A DNA stretch of 64,000 bases, from positions 7,376,501 through 7,440,500 of the forward strand of contig NZ_CP108442.1 in the NCBI RefSeq assembly GCF_041435355.1. Direction: 5' to 3'. The stretch is from Streptomyces sp. NBC_01276 (GTDB taxonomy: Bacteria > Actinomycetota > Actinomycetes > Streptomycetales > Streptomycetaceae). Shown piece after piece: positions 51,412 to 60,643 of the stretch (position 1 is the stretch's first letter; each line of letters opens with the position of its first letter). Position numbers and translations under genes: made by a program. The notes below the pieces were generated by a model that was given only the letters and a program-made list of their open reading frames with translations, was not told the DNA's origin and made no database searches.

Positions 51412-52245
51412 TCAGCCGAGGGCCGACGCCGGCTGCGGCGCCGTGGTCCCGGCACCGGCGGGATCGGTGCGGTGGGACAGGAGCCTCTGGGCGAGGACGC
51501 CGAAGACGATCCCGAACACGAGCCACATCACGACCTGGACGGTCACCGACGCGACCCGGAACTCCCACAGCAGGGCCGCGGGGAACTCGGGCTTCACGGC
51601 GTCGGTGTTGTCCGGGAGCACCAGGAAGGCCAGCGCCGTGGCGACGACGAAGCCGCCGCCCGCCGCCAGCGTCGCGTTCCAGTTGCCCAGGCGCGGTGCC
51701 AGCCGCCGCCCCAGGATGATCGCGCCCACGCCGAGCAGGACGCTGAGCAGGATCATCAGGAAGAACAGCGTGGTGCGCTGCCCGATGGTGTCCGGGTTGC
51801 CGACGGCCGGAGGGCTGGCCGGGTACTTCAGGAACGGCACGAGGTAGACCAGTGTGAAGGCGCCCGCGGCAGTGAGCGCGGCCGTTGCCCGGGGGCTGAA
51901 GCGCCCGACGCGGTTGAGGGCGAAGGAGAAGGCGAGGGAGGCGATGCCGCCGAGCGCGACCCCGTAGACCAGCACACCGGTGGCGAGACCGACGGTGGAC
52001 TGCACGGGCCGGCTGACGAGTTCTTCCTCTTCCCCGGCAGCGGCCGGGGCATCGTCGCCGCCGCCGTGACCGGCGTGACCGGCCGCGGGGGCGGCTTCCT
52101 TGGCGGCCGTGGCCTCTTCGACGGCGATGGAGCCGCGGACCGGGGGCTCACCGACCACGTAGGCGACGGCGAAGGCGAACAGCCCGGCGATCAGGCCCGC
52201 GAGCATGCCGCGGACCAGCAGACCTCTGACAGTGGAGGCGTACAT
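51412..52245 (-). CDS. cbtA: Cobalt transporter subunit CbtA
   Basis: ATG 52245 (MYASTVRGLLVRGM) gives 277 residues; AGAGG lies upstream. Five or six membrane helices are visible, with FAVAYVVGEPPV after helix 1 and a His/Gly-rich loop (HAGHGGGDD) near residue 60 that could bind metal. The family is a predicted cobalt transporter often placed under B12 riboswitches. It follows cbtB by 14 bp and both are downstream of a cobalamin riboswitch, so cobalt uptake for B12 synthesis is the likely role. Confidence 0.9.
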   Translation of the reverse strand: MYASTVRGLLVRGMLAGLIAGLFAFAVAYVVGEPPVRGSIAVEEATAAKEAAPAAGHAGHGGGDDAPAAAGEEEELVSRPVQSTVGLATGVLVYGVALGGIASLAFSFALNRVGRFSPRATAALTAAGAFTLVYLVPFLKYPASPPAVGNPDTIGQRTTLFFLMILLSVLLGVGAIILGRRLAPRLGNWNATLAAGGGFVVATALAFLVLPDNTDAVKPEFPAALLWEFRVASVTVQVVMWLVFGIVFGVLAQRLLSHRTDPAGAGTTAPQPASALG

Positions 52246-52259
52246 GGTGCGAATGCCTC

Positions 52260-52487
52260 TCAGTGGCAGGGGAAGCCGAGCAGGTGGCGGCCGTCGTGCA
52301 CCCACTCGTGCACGCCCTCGCCGGAGAACACGGCGGTGGCACCCTGCTCCGCGCCGACGAAGTACAGGGCCACGAGCATCAGGAGACCGACGAACAGCGC
52401 CCAGGGCAGCACGGCCTTGACGGGCAGCGGAGCCGACGGGGAGAGGGCGGGGGCGGGTATGGCAGCGGAAGCGACGGCCTCGGCCAT
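52260..52487 (-). CDS. cbtB: Cobalt transporter subunit CbtB
   Basis: ATG 52487 is preceded by a perfect GAGGAGG site and gives 75 residues. It has one membrane helix (VLPWALFVGLLMLVALYFVG) and the C-terminal metal-binding signature HEWVHDGRHLLGFPCH. This is the CbtB family, always paired with CbtA. The frame is open further upstream but would run through the riboswitch. Confidence 0.92.
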   Translation of the reverse strand: MAEAVASAAIPAPALSPSAPLPVKAVLPWALFVGLLMLVALYFVGAEQGATAVFSGEGVHEWVHDGRHLLGFPCH

Positions 52488-52534
52488 GGTGGAACCTCCT
52501 CGGGGAACAACGCGTCCCATGTGGTGGTGCGGAA

Positions 52535-52675
52535 CGACGGTCCGAGGGTCTGACTCGCCGCGGCCGGCACCCCCCGGGGGGAGTGCGGACGCAGCACACA
52601 GTGGCGCGACCATGCCGGATTCACACCGGACTTCCGTCTCGCCGTCGTCGCTATGTGCAGATGTCGGCGTGACGC
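52535..52675 (-). ncRNA. Cobalamin riboswitch upstream of cbtBA
   Basis: On the minus strand the leader reads GGAAGTCCGGTGTGAATCCG, GCATGGTCGCGCCACTGTG, then GGCGAGTCAGACCCTCGG, the compact cobalamin riboswitch layout (P3-P6 core, GCCACTG and B12 box). It ends about 50 bp before the cbtB start. B12 excess would repress cobalt import. The last part of the element is close enough to occlude the ribosome site. Confidence 0.85.
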
Positions 52676-52943
52676 TACCGCCTGCGGCCGGTCCGGCCAA
52701 GGGGATGAGTTCCTGATCACAGGGATGACCGGCGCGAGCGACGGCGCGGCGCCCCACCCGGCGTCCGGGCGAGGTCAGGGCGTCGACGGCCCGGCCCAGG
52801 TCCGCGCAGGGCATCACGATCATGTGGTTCTCGGCCCCGCCGGAGCACTGGGCGCGCTTGCCGTGCACGGCGGGCAACAGCCGGGCCGGGCCGTCCCGTT
52901 CGCCCTCGACCAGTTGGAGGAAGCGCAGCAGCACGCCCTGGAG

Positions 52944-54380
52944 TCACTCCCGGTCGCGGGCCACGGGGTAGGGGATGAAGGTGCTGCTGTTCTCGTCGAC
53001 CGCGAGCGTGCGGCCCAGGGGCGGGACGGCGCGCTGCGGGCAGTCGAGTCGTTCGCACAGTCGGCAGCCCATGCCGATGGGAGTGGCGGCCGAGGCGTTG
53101 TCCAGGTCGAGGCCGTCGGAGTAGACGAGCCGTGACGCGTGGCGGATCTCGCAGCCGAGGCCGATGGCGAAGGTCTTGCCGGGCTCGCCCCAGCCGCCGC
53201 GGTGGCGGGTGACGGTGCGTGCGGTCCACAGGTGGCGCTGTCCGTCGGGCATGGCGGCGATCTGTACGTGGACGCGGCCGGGGACGGCGAACGCCTCGTA
53301 GACGTTCCACAGCGGGCAGGTGCCGCCGGCCCGGGAGAAGTGGAACCCTGTGGCGGACTGCCGCTTGGACATGTTCCCGGCCCGGTCCACGCGGACGAAG
53401 GAGAACGGCACCCCGCGCAGCCTGGCGCGCTGCAGGGTGCTCAGGCGGTGGCAGACGGTCTCGTAGCCGATGCCGAAGTGGTCGGTGAGGCGTTCGATGT
53501 CGTAGCGGAATTCCTCGGCGGCGGCGTGGAAGGCGCGGTACGGCAGGACCAGGGCGGCGGCGAAGTAGTTGGCGATGCCGATCCGGGCCAGGGCGTGGGC
53601 GGGGGAGCCGGGCTCGAAGTCCTCGGTGGCCAGCCGGTCCAGCTCGCCGCCGTACTCCAGCAGGGCGAGCTGCGTGGCCATCCGGAACGCCTGCTGGCCG
53701 GGCCGGAGCCGGCCGGACAGGTGCAGGACGCGCGTGCGGGCGTCGAAGCGGTGGAGGTGGTCGGCGTCGGAGGCGGGGCGGGCCCCGGGGCGGTCGGCGT
53801 CGGACGCGAAGCGGATCCCGTGACGGTCGCCGAGGCGGCTCGAAAGCGCCCTGACGACCTCACCGGTGCGGATGCCGACCTCCTGGGCGAGGTCCTCGGC
53901 GGCGAGGTCGGTGTCGTGCAGGTAGTTCCGGCGGCGGTAGAAGAACTCGCGGATCTCCTCGTGTGGTGAGCGCGGCGTGGCCGGGCCGCCGCCGCGTCCG
54001 TCCGCGGTGTCCGCGAGCCGCTCGGTCAGGAGCTGGGCGCGTCGGCCGAGGTCCAGCAGGACGGAGGCGACGGCGGGCATCCGGGTGGCGAGTTCGGCCA
54101 GGTCGGAGGGGGAGACGCGGGCCTCGGCGACCTCGTTGGCCAGGGCCTCTCGCAGATCGGCGACGAGGCGGCCGGTGTCGCGCTCCGAGAAGAAACCCGG
54201 GTCCACGCCGAAGGCCTCGGTGAGCCGCAGCAGGACGGGCACGGTGAGGGGCCGGGAGTCGTGCTCCATCTGGTTCAGGTAGCTCGGCGAGATGGCCAGT
54301 ACGCGTGCCAGGTCCGCCTGGCTCATCCGGCGTTCCTCGCGCAGCCGCCGCAGCCGCGCTCCCGCGTACGTCTTGCCCAC
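52944..54380 (-). CDS. ScfR/RamB-type regulator of acetate/short-chain fatty acid metabolism
   Basis: The 478-residue protein has an N-terminal Xre helix-turn-helix (GARLRRLREERRMSQADLAR, SPSYLNQMEHDSRPLT). A central helical and IrrE-like domain (about 140-330) contains ARIGIANYFAAALVLPY and the modified FHAAAEEFRYDIERL. The C-terminal Cys-containing ScfRs domain has GTCPLWNVYEAF and MGCRLCERLDCPQRA. This family includes Corynebacterium RamB, which represses aceA and aceB. It is divergent from aceA here, so it very probably controls the glyoxylate genes and itself through the repeated TTSGCA sites in between. Confidence 0.93.
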   Translation of the reverse strand: MGKTYAGARLRRLREERRMSQADLARVLAISPSYLNQMEHDSRPLTVPVLLRLTEAFGVDPGFFSERDTGRLVADLREALANEVAEARVSPSDLAELATRMPAVASVLLDLGRRAQLLTERLADTADGRGGGPATPRSPHEEIREFFYRRRNYLHDTDLAAEDLAQEVGIRTGEVVRALSSRLGDRHGIRFASDADRPGARPASDADHLHRFDARTRVLHLSGRLRPGQQAFRMATQLALLEYGGELDRLATEDFEPGSPAHALARIGIANYFAAALVLPYRAFHAAAEEFRYDIERLTDHFGIGYETVCHRLSTLQRARLRGVPFSFVRVDRAGNMSKRQSATGFHFSRAGGTCPLWNVYEAFAVPGRVHVQIAAMPDGQRHLWTARTVTRHRGGWGEPGKTFAIGLGCEIRHASRLVYSDGLDLDNASAATPIGMGCRLCERLDCPQRAVPPLGRTLAVDENSSTFIPYPVARDRE

Positions 54381-54756
54381 CCCGACCCCCTCGGCCCCGC
54401 CCCGGGTTCAGAGTACGCACGCTTCTGCCGTTGCCGACCCTTCGCAACCTTGGCAAATCCGCCGCGGAAGATTCGCAGAAATTGGCAGCCGTCCCTGATT
54501 GATGGCACTGCGTGCCGCTGCCAGAGTCTGTCCTGCGGCCGCCGGACCCCGGCAGCCGAGGCGGACACTCCGGGTGCGACCCGTGCCCCGACGTCGGAGA
54601 TCCCGGCAGTTCGGCCTCGGCTGACCTGCGGCATTGCTCAGTTCCGCCCTCGGGCTCGGCGGATGCGACCCCAGACAACGGCACAGAGTGCCATCGACTC
54701 GCCGTGAGGGGCGGGTGCGTTGGCAGGCGAAGCGACTCAGGGAGACGGTGACGGTC
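54381..54756. promoter_or_regulatory. ScfR-aceA divergent control region with paired TTCGCA/TTGGCA sites
   Basis: Four half-sites occur in two similar pairs: TTCGCA-acc-TTGGCA (54441-54455) and TTCGCA-gaaa-TTGGCA (54472-54487). RamB of Corynebacterium binds sites related to TTTGCAAA, so these fit a variant operator for the adjacent regulator. The remaining 270 bp to the aceA start hold no gene. Confidence 0.5.
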
Positions 54757-56046
54757 ATGGCAGACACGAACACGACGGCGGCGGCGGCCGAGCGGCTGGA
54801 GCAGCGGTGGGCCACGGACCCGAGGTGGGCGGGCGTCCAGCGCACGTACTCGGCGCGGGACGTGATCCGGTTGTCCGGGAGCGTCCGCGAGGAGCACACC
54901 CTGGCACGACGCGGCGCCGAACGGCTGTGGCGCCGGCTGCACGATCTCGACTACGTCCACGCGCTCGGCGCCCTGACCGGTGGTCAGGCCGTCCAGCAGG
55001 TGCGTGCCGGCCTGCAGGCCATCTACCTGTCCGGATGGCAGGTGGCGGCCGATGCCAACCAGGCCGGGCACACCTACCCCGACCAGTCCCTGTACCCGGT
55101 CAACTCCGTTCCCCAGGTGGTGCGCCGGATCAACAACGCGCTGCTGCGCGCGGACCAGATCGCCACGGCCGAGGAGGCCGGCGACACCACCGACTGGCTG
55201 GCCCCGGTCGTCGCCGACGCCGAGGCCGGCTTCGGCGGCCCGCTCAACGCCTTCGAGCTGACCAAGGCGATGATCGCGGCGGGCGCGGCGGGCATCCACT
55301 ACGAGGACCAGCTGGCCTCTGAGAAGAAGTGCGGCCACCTCGGCGGCAAGGTCCTGGTCCCGACCTCCCAGCACATCCGCACCCTCAACGCCGCCCGCCT
55401 CGCCGCCGACATCGCCGACACGCCGACGCTGATCATCGCCCGTACGGATGCGCTCGCGGCCAACTTGCTGACCAGCGACGTCGACGAGCGCGACGCGCGG
55501 TTCGCCACCGGTGAGCGCACCGCCGAGGGCTTCTACCGGGTGCGGAACGGGATGGCCCCCGTCATCGCCCGCGGCCTGGCCTACGCCCCGTACGCCGACC
55601 TCATCTGGGTCGAGACCGGCACCCCCGACCTCGCGCAGGCCCGCGAGTTCGCCGAGGCGATCCACGCGCAGTACCCGGACCGGATGCTGGCGTACAACTG
55701 CTCACCGTCCTTCAACTGGAAGGCGGCGCTGGACGATGACCAGATCGCCAAGTTCCAGCGGGAACTGGGCGCCATGGGCTACAAGTTCCAGTTCATCACG
55801 CTCGCGGGCTTCCACTCCCTCAACCACGGCATGTTCGACCTCGCCCGCGGCTACGCCGAGCACGGCATGACGGCCTACGTCGACCTCCAGGAGCGCGAGT
55901 TCGCCGCCCAGCAGCAGGGCTTCACCGCCGTCAGGCACCAGCGCGAGGTCGGCACCGGCTACTTCGACCTGGTCTCCACCGCGGTCAACCCCGCCTCCTC
56001 CACCACCGCGCTCACCGGCTCCACCGAGGAGGAGCAGTTCCACTGA
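54757..56046 (+). CDS. aceA: Isocitrate lyase
   Basis: ATG 54757 gives 429 residues. Family motifs: [52 protein letters not shown] with catalytic Cys192, and the active-site NCSPSFNWK. It cleaves isocitrate to succinate and glyoxylate, the first step of the glyoxylate shunt. It is followed by malate synthase (116 bp) and a hydroxyacyl-CoA dehydrogenase, giving a complete acetate or fatty-acid growth operon under the divergent ScfR regulator. Confidence 0.97.
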   Translation: MADTNTTAAAAERLEQRWATDPRWAGVQRTYSARDVIRLSGSVREEHTLARRGAERLWRRLHDLDYVHALGALTGGQAVQQVRAGLQAIYLSGWQVAADANQAGHTYPDQSLYPVNSVPQVVRRINNALLRADQIATAEEAGDTTDWLAPVVADAEAGFGGPLNAFELTKAMIAAGAAGIHYEDQLASEKKCGHLGGKVLVPTSQHIRTLNAARLAADIADTPTLIIARTDALAANLLTSDVDERDARFATGERTAEGFYRVRNGMAPVIARGLAYAPYADLIWVETGTPDLAQAREFAEAIHAQYPDRMLAYNCSPSFNWKAALDDDQIAKFQRELGAMGYKFQFITLAGFHSLNHGMFDLARGYAEHGMTAYVDLQEREFAAQQQGFTAVRHQREVGTGYFDLVSTAVNPASSTTALTGSTEEEQFH

Positions 56047-56162
56047 GCCGGTCGGGCCCGGCCCCGTGCGCGCCCCGGCCCCCGTACGCGTTCCGGCCGC
56101 GCGGGGGCCGGGCGGTTCCTCCCCGCCCCCGTCTCCTCTCACAGCCCAGGAGTACCCCCCCG

Positions 56163-57755
56163 ATGACCACCAGTGCCCCTGCCCGCGCCGTGCGCGTCCT
56201 CGCGGCCCCGGGCGACCGCCACGACGAGATGCTCACCCCCGCGGCCCTGGACTTCCTCTCCGCACTCGCCGAGGCCTTCGGCGACCGCCGGCAGGAGCTG
56301 CTCAAGGAGCGCCGCCGGCAGGCCGTCCGCCTGGCCTCCGGATCCCCGCTCGGCTTTCCCGTGGCCACCGCTGCCGTCCGCGGCGACCTGACCTGGCGGG
56401 TCGCCCCGCCGGCCCCCGGCCTTGAGGACCGCCGGGTGGAGATCACCGGACCGCCCGAGCGGCGCATGACCGTCAGCGCCCTCAACTCCGGTGCGCAGGT
56501 GTGGATGGCGGACTTCGAGGACGCCACCGCGCCCACCTGGGACAACATCATCGGCGGCCAGCTGAACCTCCTCGACGCCTGCCGGGGCCGGATCGACTTC
56601 ACCACCTCCGAGGGCAGGCGGTACCGCCTCGGCGAGAACCTGCCCGCCATCGTGGTGCGGCCCCGAGGCTGGCACCTGACGGAAGAGCACCTGGATTTCG
56701 ACGGCCGGCCCGTGCCCGCCCCACTGGTCGACTTCGGCCTGTACTTCTTCCACTGCGCGCAGCGGCGGATCGACGCCGGACACGGCCCGTACTTCTACCT
56801 CCCCAAGCTGGAGAACCGCTACGAGGCGCGGCTCTGGAACGACATCTTCGTCTTCGCCCAGGACCTGCTCGGCATTCCCCACGGCACGGTCCGGGCCACC
56901 GTCCTCATCGAGACGGTCACGGCCGCCTTCGAGATGGAGGAGATCCTCTACGAGCTCCGCGACCACTGCGCCGGTCTGAACGCGGGCCGCCGGGACTACC
57001 TGTTCAGCCTGATCAAGACCTTCGGGCACCGCACCGACTTCCAACTCCCGGACCGGGCCCGGGTCACCATGACCGCACCGTTCATGCGGGCCTTCACCGA
57101 GCTGCTCGTCCGCACCTGCCACAAGCGCGGCGCCCACGCCATCGGCGGAATGTCCGCCCACGTCCCCGGCAAGGACCCGGAGGCGAACCGTGCGGCCCTC
57201 GCCGAGGTGCGCCTCGACAAGGAGCGCGAGGCACTGGACGGCTTCGACGGCTCCCGGGTCGCGCACCCCGCCCTGGTGCCCGTCTGCCGCGAGGTCTTCG
57301 ACGGGGTCCTGGGCGGGCGCCCGCACCAGCTCGACCGCACCCGCGAGGACGTACGGGTGGAGGCCGCGGACCTGCTCTCCGTACGGCGGATCAGCGGCCC
57401 GCCCACCGAACACGGCGTACGCACCGACATCGCCGTCGCGCTGCGGTACTTCGAGGCCTGGCTGCGCGGCCGGGGCGCCGTGGCCCTCGACGGGCTGATG
57501 GAGGACGCCGCCACCGCCGAGATCGCCCGGGTCCAGATCTGGCAGTGGCTGCGCCACGGGGTACTGGACCGCGACACGGTGCAACGGGTGCTCGACGAGG
57601 AGCTCGCCGACCTCGGCGCCACACACCCCTGGGCCGCCCTCGACGAGGTACGGGGGCTGTTCGAGCGCACCGCGCTCGCCACCGGACTCCCGCTCTTCTT
57701 CACCCCCGACGCCTACACCCGTCACCTCGTGCGCATCCCGGAGGTACGGTCGTGA
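56163..57755 (+). CDS. aceB: Malate synthase A
   Basis: The 530-residue protein is full length for the A isoform. Motifs: [31 protein letters not shown] (active-site Arg), [31 protein letters not shown] and [17 protein letters not shown]. It condenses glyoxylate with acetyl-CoA to malate. It follows aceA and its stop overlaps the start of the next gene (GTGA), so translation is coupled. Confidence 0.97.
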   Translation: MTTSAPARAVRVLAAPGDRHDEMLTPAALDFLSALAEAFGDRRQELLKERRRQAVRLASGSPLGFPVATAAVRGDLTWRVAPPAPGLEDRRVEITGPPERRMTVSALNSGAQVWMADFEDATAPTWDNIIGGQLNLLDACRGRIDFTTSEGRRYRLGENLPAIVVRPRGWHLTEEHLDFDGRPVPAPLVDFGLYFFHCAQRRIDAGHGPYFYLPKLENRYEARLWNDIFVFAQDLLGIPHGTVRATVLIETVTAAFEMEEILYELRDHCAGLNAGRRDYLFSLIKTFGHRTDFQLPDRARVTMTAPFMRAFTELLVRTCHKRGAHAIGGMSAHVPGKDPEANRAALAEVRLDKEREALDGFDGSRVAHPALVPVCREVFDGVLGGRPHQLDRTREDVRVEAADLLSVRRISGPPTEHGVRTDIAVALRYFEAWLRGRGAVALDGLMEDAATAEIARVQIWQWLRHGVLDRDTVQRVLDEELADLGATHPWAALDEVRGLFERTALATGLPLFFTPDAYTRHLVRIPEVRS

Positions 57756-58624
57756 GCGCCGCCCTCCGCAGGGTCGGGATCGTCGGCGGCGGCCGGATGG
57801 GTGCCGGGATCGCCGAGGTCTGCGCCCGCGCCGGTCTGGACACGGTCGTCCGCGAAGCCGACGCCACCGCCGCCCGGGCGGCCCGTGAACGGGTCGCCGT
57901 CTCGCTCGAACGCGCCGTCCAGCGGGGCAAGCTCGACCGGATCTCCGCCGAGGACGCCCTCACCCGGCTCGTCTTCACCGGCGAACTCGACGACCTCGCC
58001 GACCGGCAGCTGGTCATCGAGGCCGTCCCCGAGAACGCCGACGTCAAGACCGAGACCTTCGCGGCCCTCGACAAGATCCTCGCCGATCCCGGGGCGATCC
58101 TCGCCACCAACACCTCCTCCCTGCCCGTCATGCGCCTGGGGATGGCCACAGGACGCGCCGACCGCATGGTGGGACTGCACTTCTTCAACCCGGTGCCCGT
58201 CCTGCCCCTGGTGGAGGTCGTCCCCTCGCTGCACACCTCCCGGGAGACGGTGGAAACGGTGGAGAGGTTCGCCCGCGAGGTCCTGGGCAAGACGGTGATC
58301 CGCTCGCAGGACCGGGCCGGCTTCGTCGTCAACGCCCTCCTCGTCCCGTACCTGCTCTCCGCCGTCCGGATGGCCGAGTCGGGTTTCGCCACCGCCGCCG
58401 ACATCGACGCCGGCATGGAGCTGGGCTGCGCCCACCCCATGGGCCCGTTGAGGCTGGCCGACCTCATCGGCCTCGACACGGTCGCCGCCATCGCCGAGTC
58501 GCTCTACGACGAGTTCAAGGAACCCCTCTACGCCCCGCCGCCGCTGCTGATGCGGATGGTGCAGGCAGGGCTGCTGGGCCGGAAGACGGGCCGGGGGTTC
58601 CACGCGTACGACCGGGACCGCTGA
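57752..58624 (+). CDS. 3-hydroxyacyl-CoA (3-hydroxybutyryl-CoA) dehydrogenase
   Basis: The GTG at 57752 overlaps the aceB stop, giving 290 residues. An N-terminal NAD-binding motif, [20 protein letters not shown], is followed by [28 protein letters not shown], and the active-site [15 protein letters not shown]. The C-terminal helical domain has [16 protein letters not shown] and [10 protein letters not shown]. This is the short FadB2/Hbd type of 3-hydroxyacyl-CoA dehydrogenase. Its place behind aceAB links it to growth on acetate, butyrate or fatty acids. Confidence 0.94.
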   Translation: MSAALRRVGIVGGGRMGAGIAEVCARAGLDTVVREADATAARAARERVAVSLERAVQRGKLDRISAEDALTRLVFTGELDDLADRQLVIEAVPENADVKTETFAALDKILADPGAILATNTSSLPVMRLGMATGRADRMVGLHFFNPVPVLPLVEVVPSLHTSRETVETVERFAREVLGKTVIRSQDRAGFVVNALLVPYLLSAVRMAESGFATAADIDAGMELGCAHPMGPLRLADLIGLDTVAAIAESLYDEFKEPLYAPPPLLMRMVQAGLLGRKTGRGFHAYDRDR

Positions 58625-58672
58625 GGGACCCGGTGCTGCCGCCGGGCTGAGGGGCCCGGCAGCGGGTGGTGG

Positions 58673-58713
58673 AAGGGGGGTGCGGCGGAGTGGTGTCCGC
58701 CGCACCCCCCTTT
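58673..58713 (+). terminator. Terminator after the glyoxylate operon
   Basis: AAGGGGGGTGCGGCGG and CCGCCGCACCCCCCTT are perfect arms around an 8-nt loop, followed by TTC. The hairpin lies 49 bp after the dehydrogenase stop, between convergent genes. Confidence 0.85.
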
Positions 58714-58749
58714 CGCGTCGCCCGCGCTCCCGCGCGGACGTCCCGGCGA

Positions 58750-59451
58750 TCAGACCAGCGATGCCAGGGCCACGGACGAGGCGGACGCTCCGGAGCCCCG
58801 GTCGTCGTACGAAGGGAGGCGGGCCGGGGTGGCCGCGGGCGGTTCGGCGTCGGTCAGCAGAGCGATGAGCATGGTGCGCGCGCGGGCCACGCGGGAGCGG
58901 ACCGTACCGATGGGGCACCCGACGGCGAGCGCGGCCTCGGCGTAGGGCAGGCCGAGCAGCTGGGTGAGGACGAAGGCCTCGCGGCGCTCGGCGGGGATCG
59001 CGGCCAGGAGCTCCGCGAGGGCGACGCCGACCTCGAAACCGGGAAGGCCGTGGGGCTGGCTCTGTTCGGCGGCGCTCTGCCAGTCGTCGCGGTCCGACAG
59101 CCGGGGGCGGGCGGCGGCATGGCGCACGCTGTCGACGACGGTGCGCCGGGCGATGGACAGGAGCCAGGTGCGGGCGGAGGAGCGGCCCTCGAACCGGGGC
59201 AGCGCGGCGAGTGCCCGCAGGAACACGTCCTGGGTGAGGTCTTCGGCCGCCTGGGGATCCGAGCTGAGGTACGCCACGTACCGCCATACATCGCGGTGCA
59301 GGGCCCGGACGAACCGGTCGGCCTTCGCGGGGTCGCCGTCGCGCGCGGCGAGGGCGAGTCGGGTCACCGCCGCATCGGAGTCCGGCGTGTGCCGGGCCGC
59401 CCTTTCGCGGACGGGACGGGGCCGGGTGGGCAGGGGCAGGGCAGGAGTCAT
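58750..59451 (-). CDS. ECF-family RNA polymerase sigma factor
   Basis: I use ATG 59451 (233 residues); a GTG two codons earlier is possible. Region 2 is RFVRALHRDVWRYVAYL plus DPQAAEDLTQDVFLRALAAL, and region 4 is IPAERREAFVLTQLLGLPYA plus AALAVGCPIGTVRSRVARA. A C-terminal tail of about 35 residues is Ala/Ser-rich. No anti-sigma gene is adjacent; the nearest gene upstream encodes a Met/His-rich membrane protein in the same orientation 140 bp away. Related Streptomyces sigma factors sit beside metal-responsive membrane proteins. Confidence 0.93.
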   Translation of the reverse strand: MTPALPLPTRPRPVRERAARHTPDSDAAVTRLALAARDGDPAKADRFVRALHRDVWRYVAYLSSDPQAAEDLTQDVFLRALAALPRFEGRSSARTWLLSIARRTVVDSVRHAAARPRLSDRDDWQSAAEQSQPHGLPGFEVGVALAELLAAIPAERREAFVLTQLLGLPYAEAALAVGCPIGTVRSRVARARTMLIALLTDAEPPAATPARLPSYDDRGSGASASSVALASLV

Positions 59452-59596
59452 CGCCACAGGTCCTTAGGGGCAAGGTGTCCGGCACCGCGCGCGGCGGGGC
59501 CGGTGAAGGGAGTACGGCCGGCCGGAGGGCATGGCCGATGCCCGAGGGGCGACGGACAGGAGAAGAACCGTCAGCGCACGCTCGGGGAACCGGCTG

Positions 59597-60436
59597 TCAC
59601 AGGACAGCGGTTCCCGCCGGCGGACCCCGTGAGGTGATGGCGTGGACGAGGAACAACTGCGGGAGCGCGCGTGCGCGCCGTACCCGGCGTACGCGCACGC
59701 GCGGCGGGACCGCGGCCGGGGCGACGCCGATGAGCAGGCGCAGCGGCGTCCAGAGCCGGCCTGCGACGGCGCGCAGGACGCGGAAGGCGCCCTTCTCCCC
59801 GTGGGCCAGCCACAGGCCGCAGAGCAGCGCGGCCAGCAGGTGGGCGGCGAGCATTCCGGCCGGTGACATGCCGGCCATGGCGTGACCACCCATGAGGGCG
59901 CCGGTGGCCGCGGAGGCGGCGCCGGCCATGCCCGGCATGTCATGCATCCCGGGCATGTCATGCATCCCGTGCATCCCGAGCATGTCGTGCATGCCGTGGG
60001 CGGCGGCCCCCTGGAGGGCGGCGCCCGGCGGAGGTTGGGACACGAGACCGCCGAGCCCCGCATCGCTCACGACCTTCAGGGCGTCCCGGGCGGACGGGGC
60101 CGACGCCGTGCCTTCCCCGCACATCAGGTAGGCGGCCCATTGGCGGGCGAACGAGGTGCCGGACGGCAGGGAAGGGTGCAGGACCGACTGGGCCAGGGAG
60201 AAGCCCGAGTGGAGCGCGGCCTGGACGGCCACGGTCGCCGCGATGACGGCGAGCGGCCCCCGTTCACGGCCCGCGAGGGACCAGGCCGCGGCCGCCGTGC
60301 CCACGAACGCGGCGGACATCGCCCACCAGGGCACGGCCGTACCGGACATGAGCACGTGGCCGACGGTCGAGAGCAGCACGCAGACGGCTGCGAACATCGC
60401 AGCCCGTCCCGCTCGTAAACAGTGACCTGGCGTCAT
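59597..60436 (-). CDS. Membrane protein with Met/His-rich metal-binding-like segment
   Basis: ATG 60436 (MTPGHCLRAGRAAMF) follows GAGGATG and gives 279 residues. About five hydrophobic helices are visible. Between residues about 165 and 195 is a Met/His/Asp/Gly repeat (HGMHDMLGMHGMHDMPGMHD), the composition of extracytoplasmic copper-binding segments. Similar Streptomyces proteins occur near copper-related genes and ECF sigma factors. A role in copper handling or sensing with the downstream sigma factor is plausible but not shown. Confidence 0.82.
   Translation of the reverse strand: MTPGHCLRAGRAAMFAAVCVLLSTVGHVLMSGTAVPWWAMSAAFVGTAAAAWSLAGRERGPLAVIAATVAVQAALHSGFSLAQSVLHPSLPSGTSFARQWAAYLMCGEGTASAPSARDALKVVSDAGLGGLVSQPPPGAALQGAAAHGMHDMLGMHGMHDMPGMHDMPGMAGAASAATGALMGGHAMAGMSPAGMLAAHLLAALLCGLWLAHGEKGAFRVLRAVAGRLWTPLRLLIGVAPAAVPPRVRVRRVRRARALPQLFLVHAITSRGPPAGTAVL
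59933..59998 (-). repeat. Short tandem DNA repeat encoding the Met/His-rich segment
   Basis: Eighteen-base units of the type CCGGGCATGTCATGCATC are repeated three to four times with small changes. Each encodes six residues of the type MHDMPG on the minus strand, so copy number could change by slippage in whole codons. Confidence 0.7.
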
Positions 60437-60643
60437 GGCGGGTTCATCCTCGCACCGGCCTTCCGGGCTCCGCAGGGGGGTGCGCACTTCCTGACAAGTT
60501 CCCGAGCACACCTGCGGCGCGCCTCGAACTCCCCTCGTCCGGTGTGGCGCAGGGCACAGAAGGGAGCGGGAACCGTGGTGCCGGCCCGTCCGACTGCCTT
60601 CCCGGTCGGTCGTGAAGTTCAACATCGGGGAACGGGGATTTCT

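Noticed and set aside
52697..52934. Minus-strand frame reading CSGGAENHMIVMPCADLGRA upstream of the cbtB riboswitch
   Set aside because: It looks somewhat protein-like, but it stays open in frame with cbtB through the riboswitch and has no ribosome site or recognised family. It is kept only as a possible small gene.
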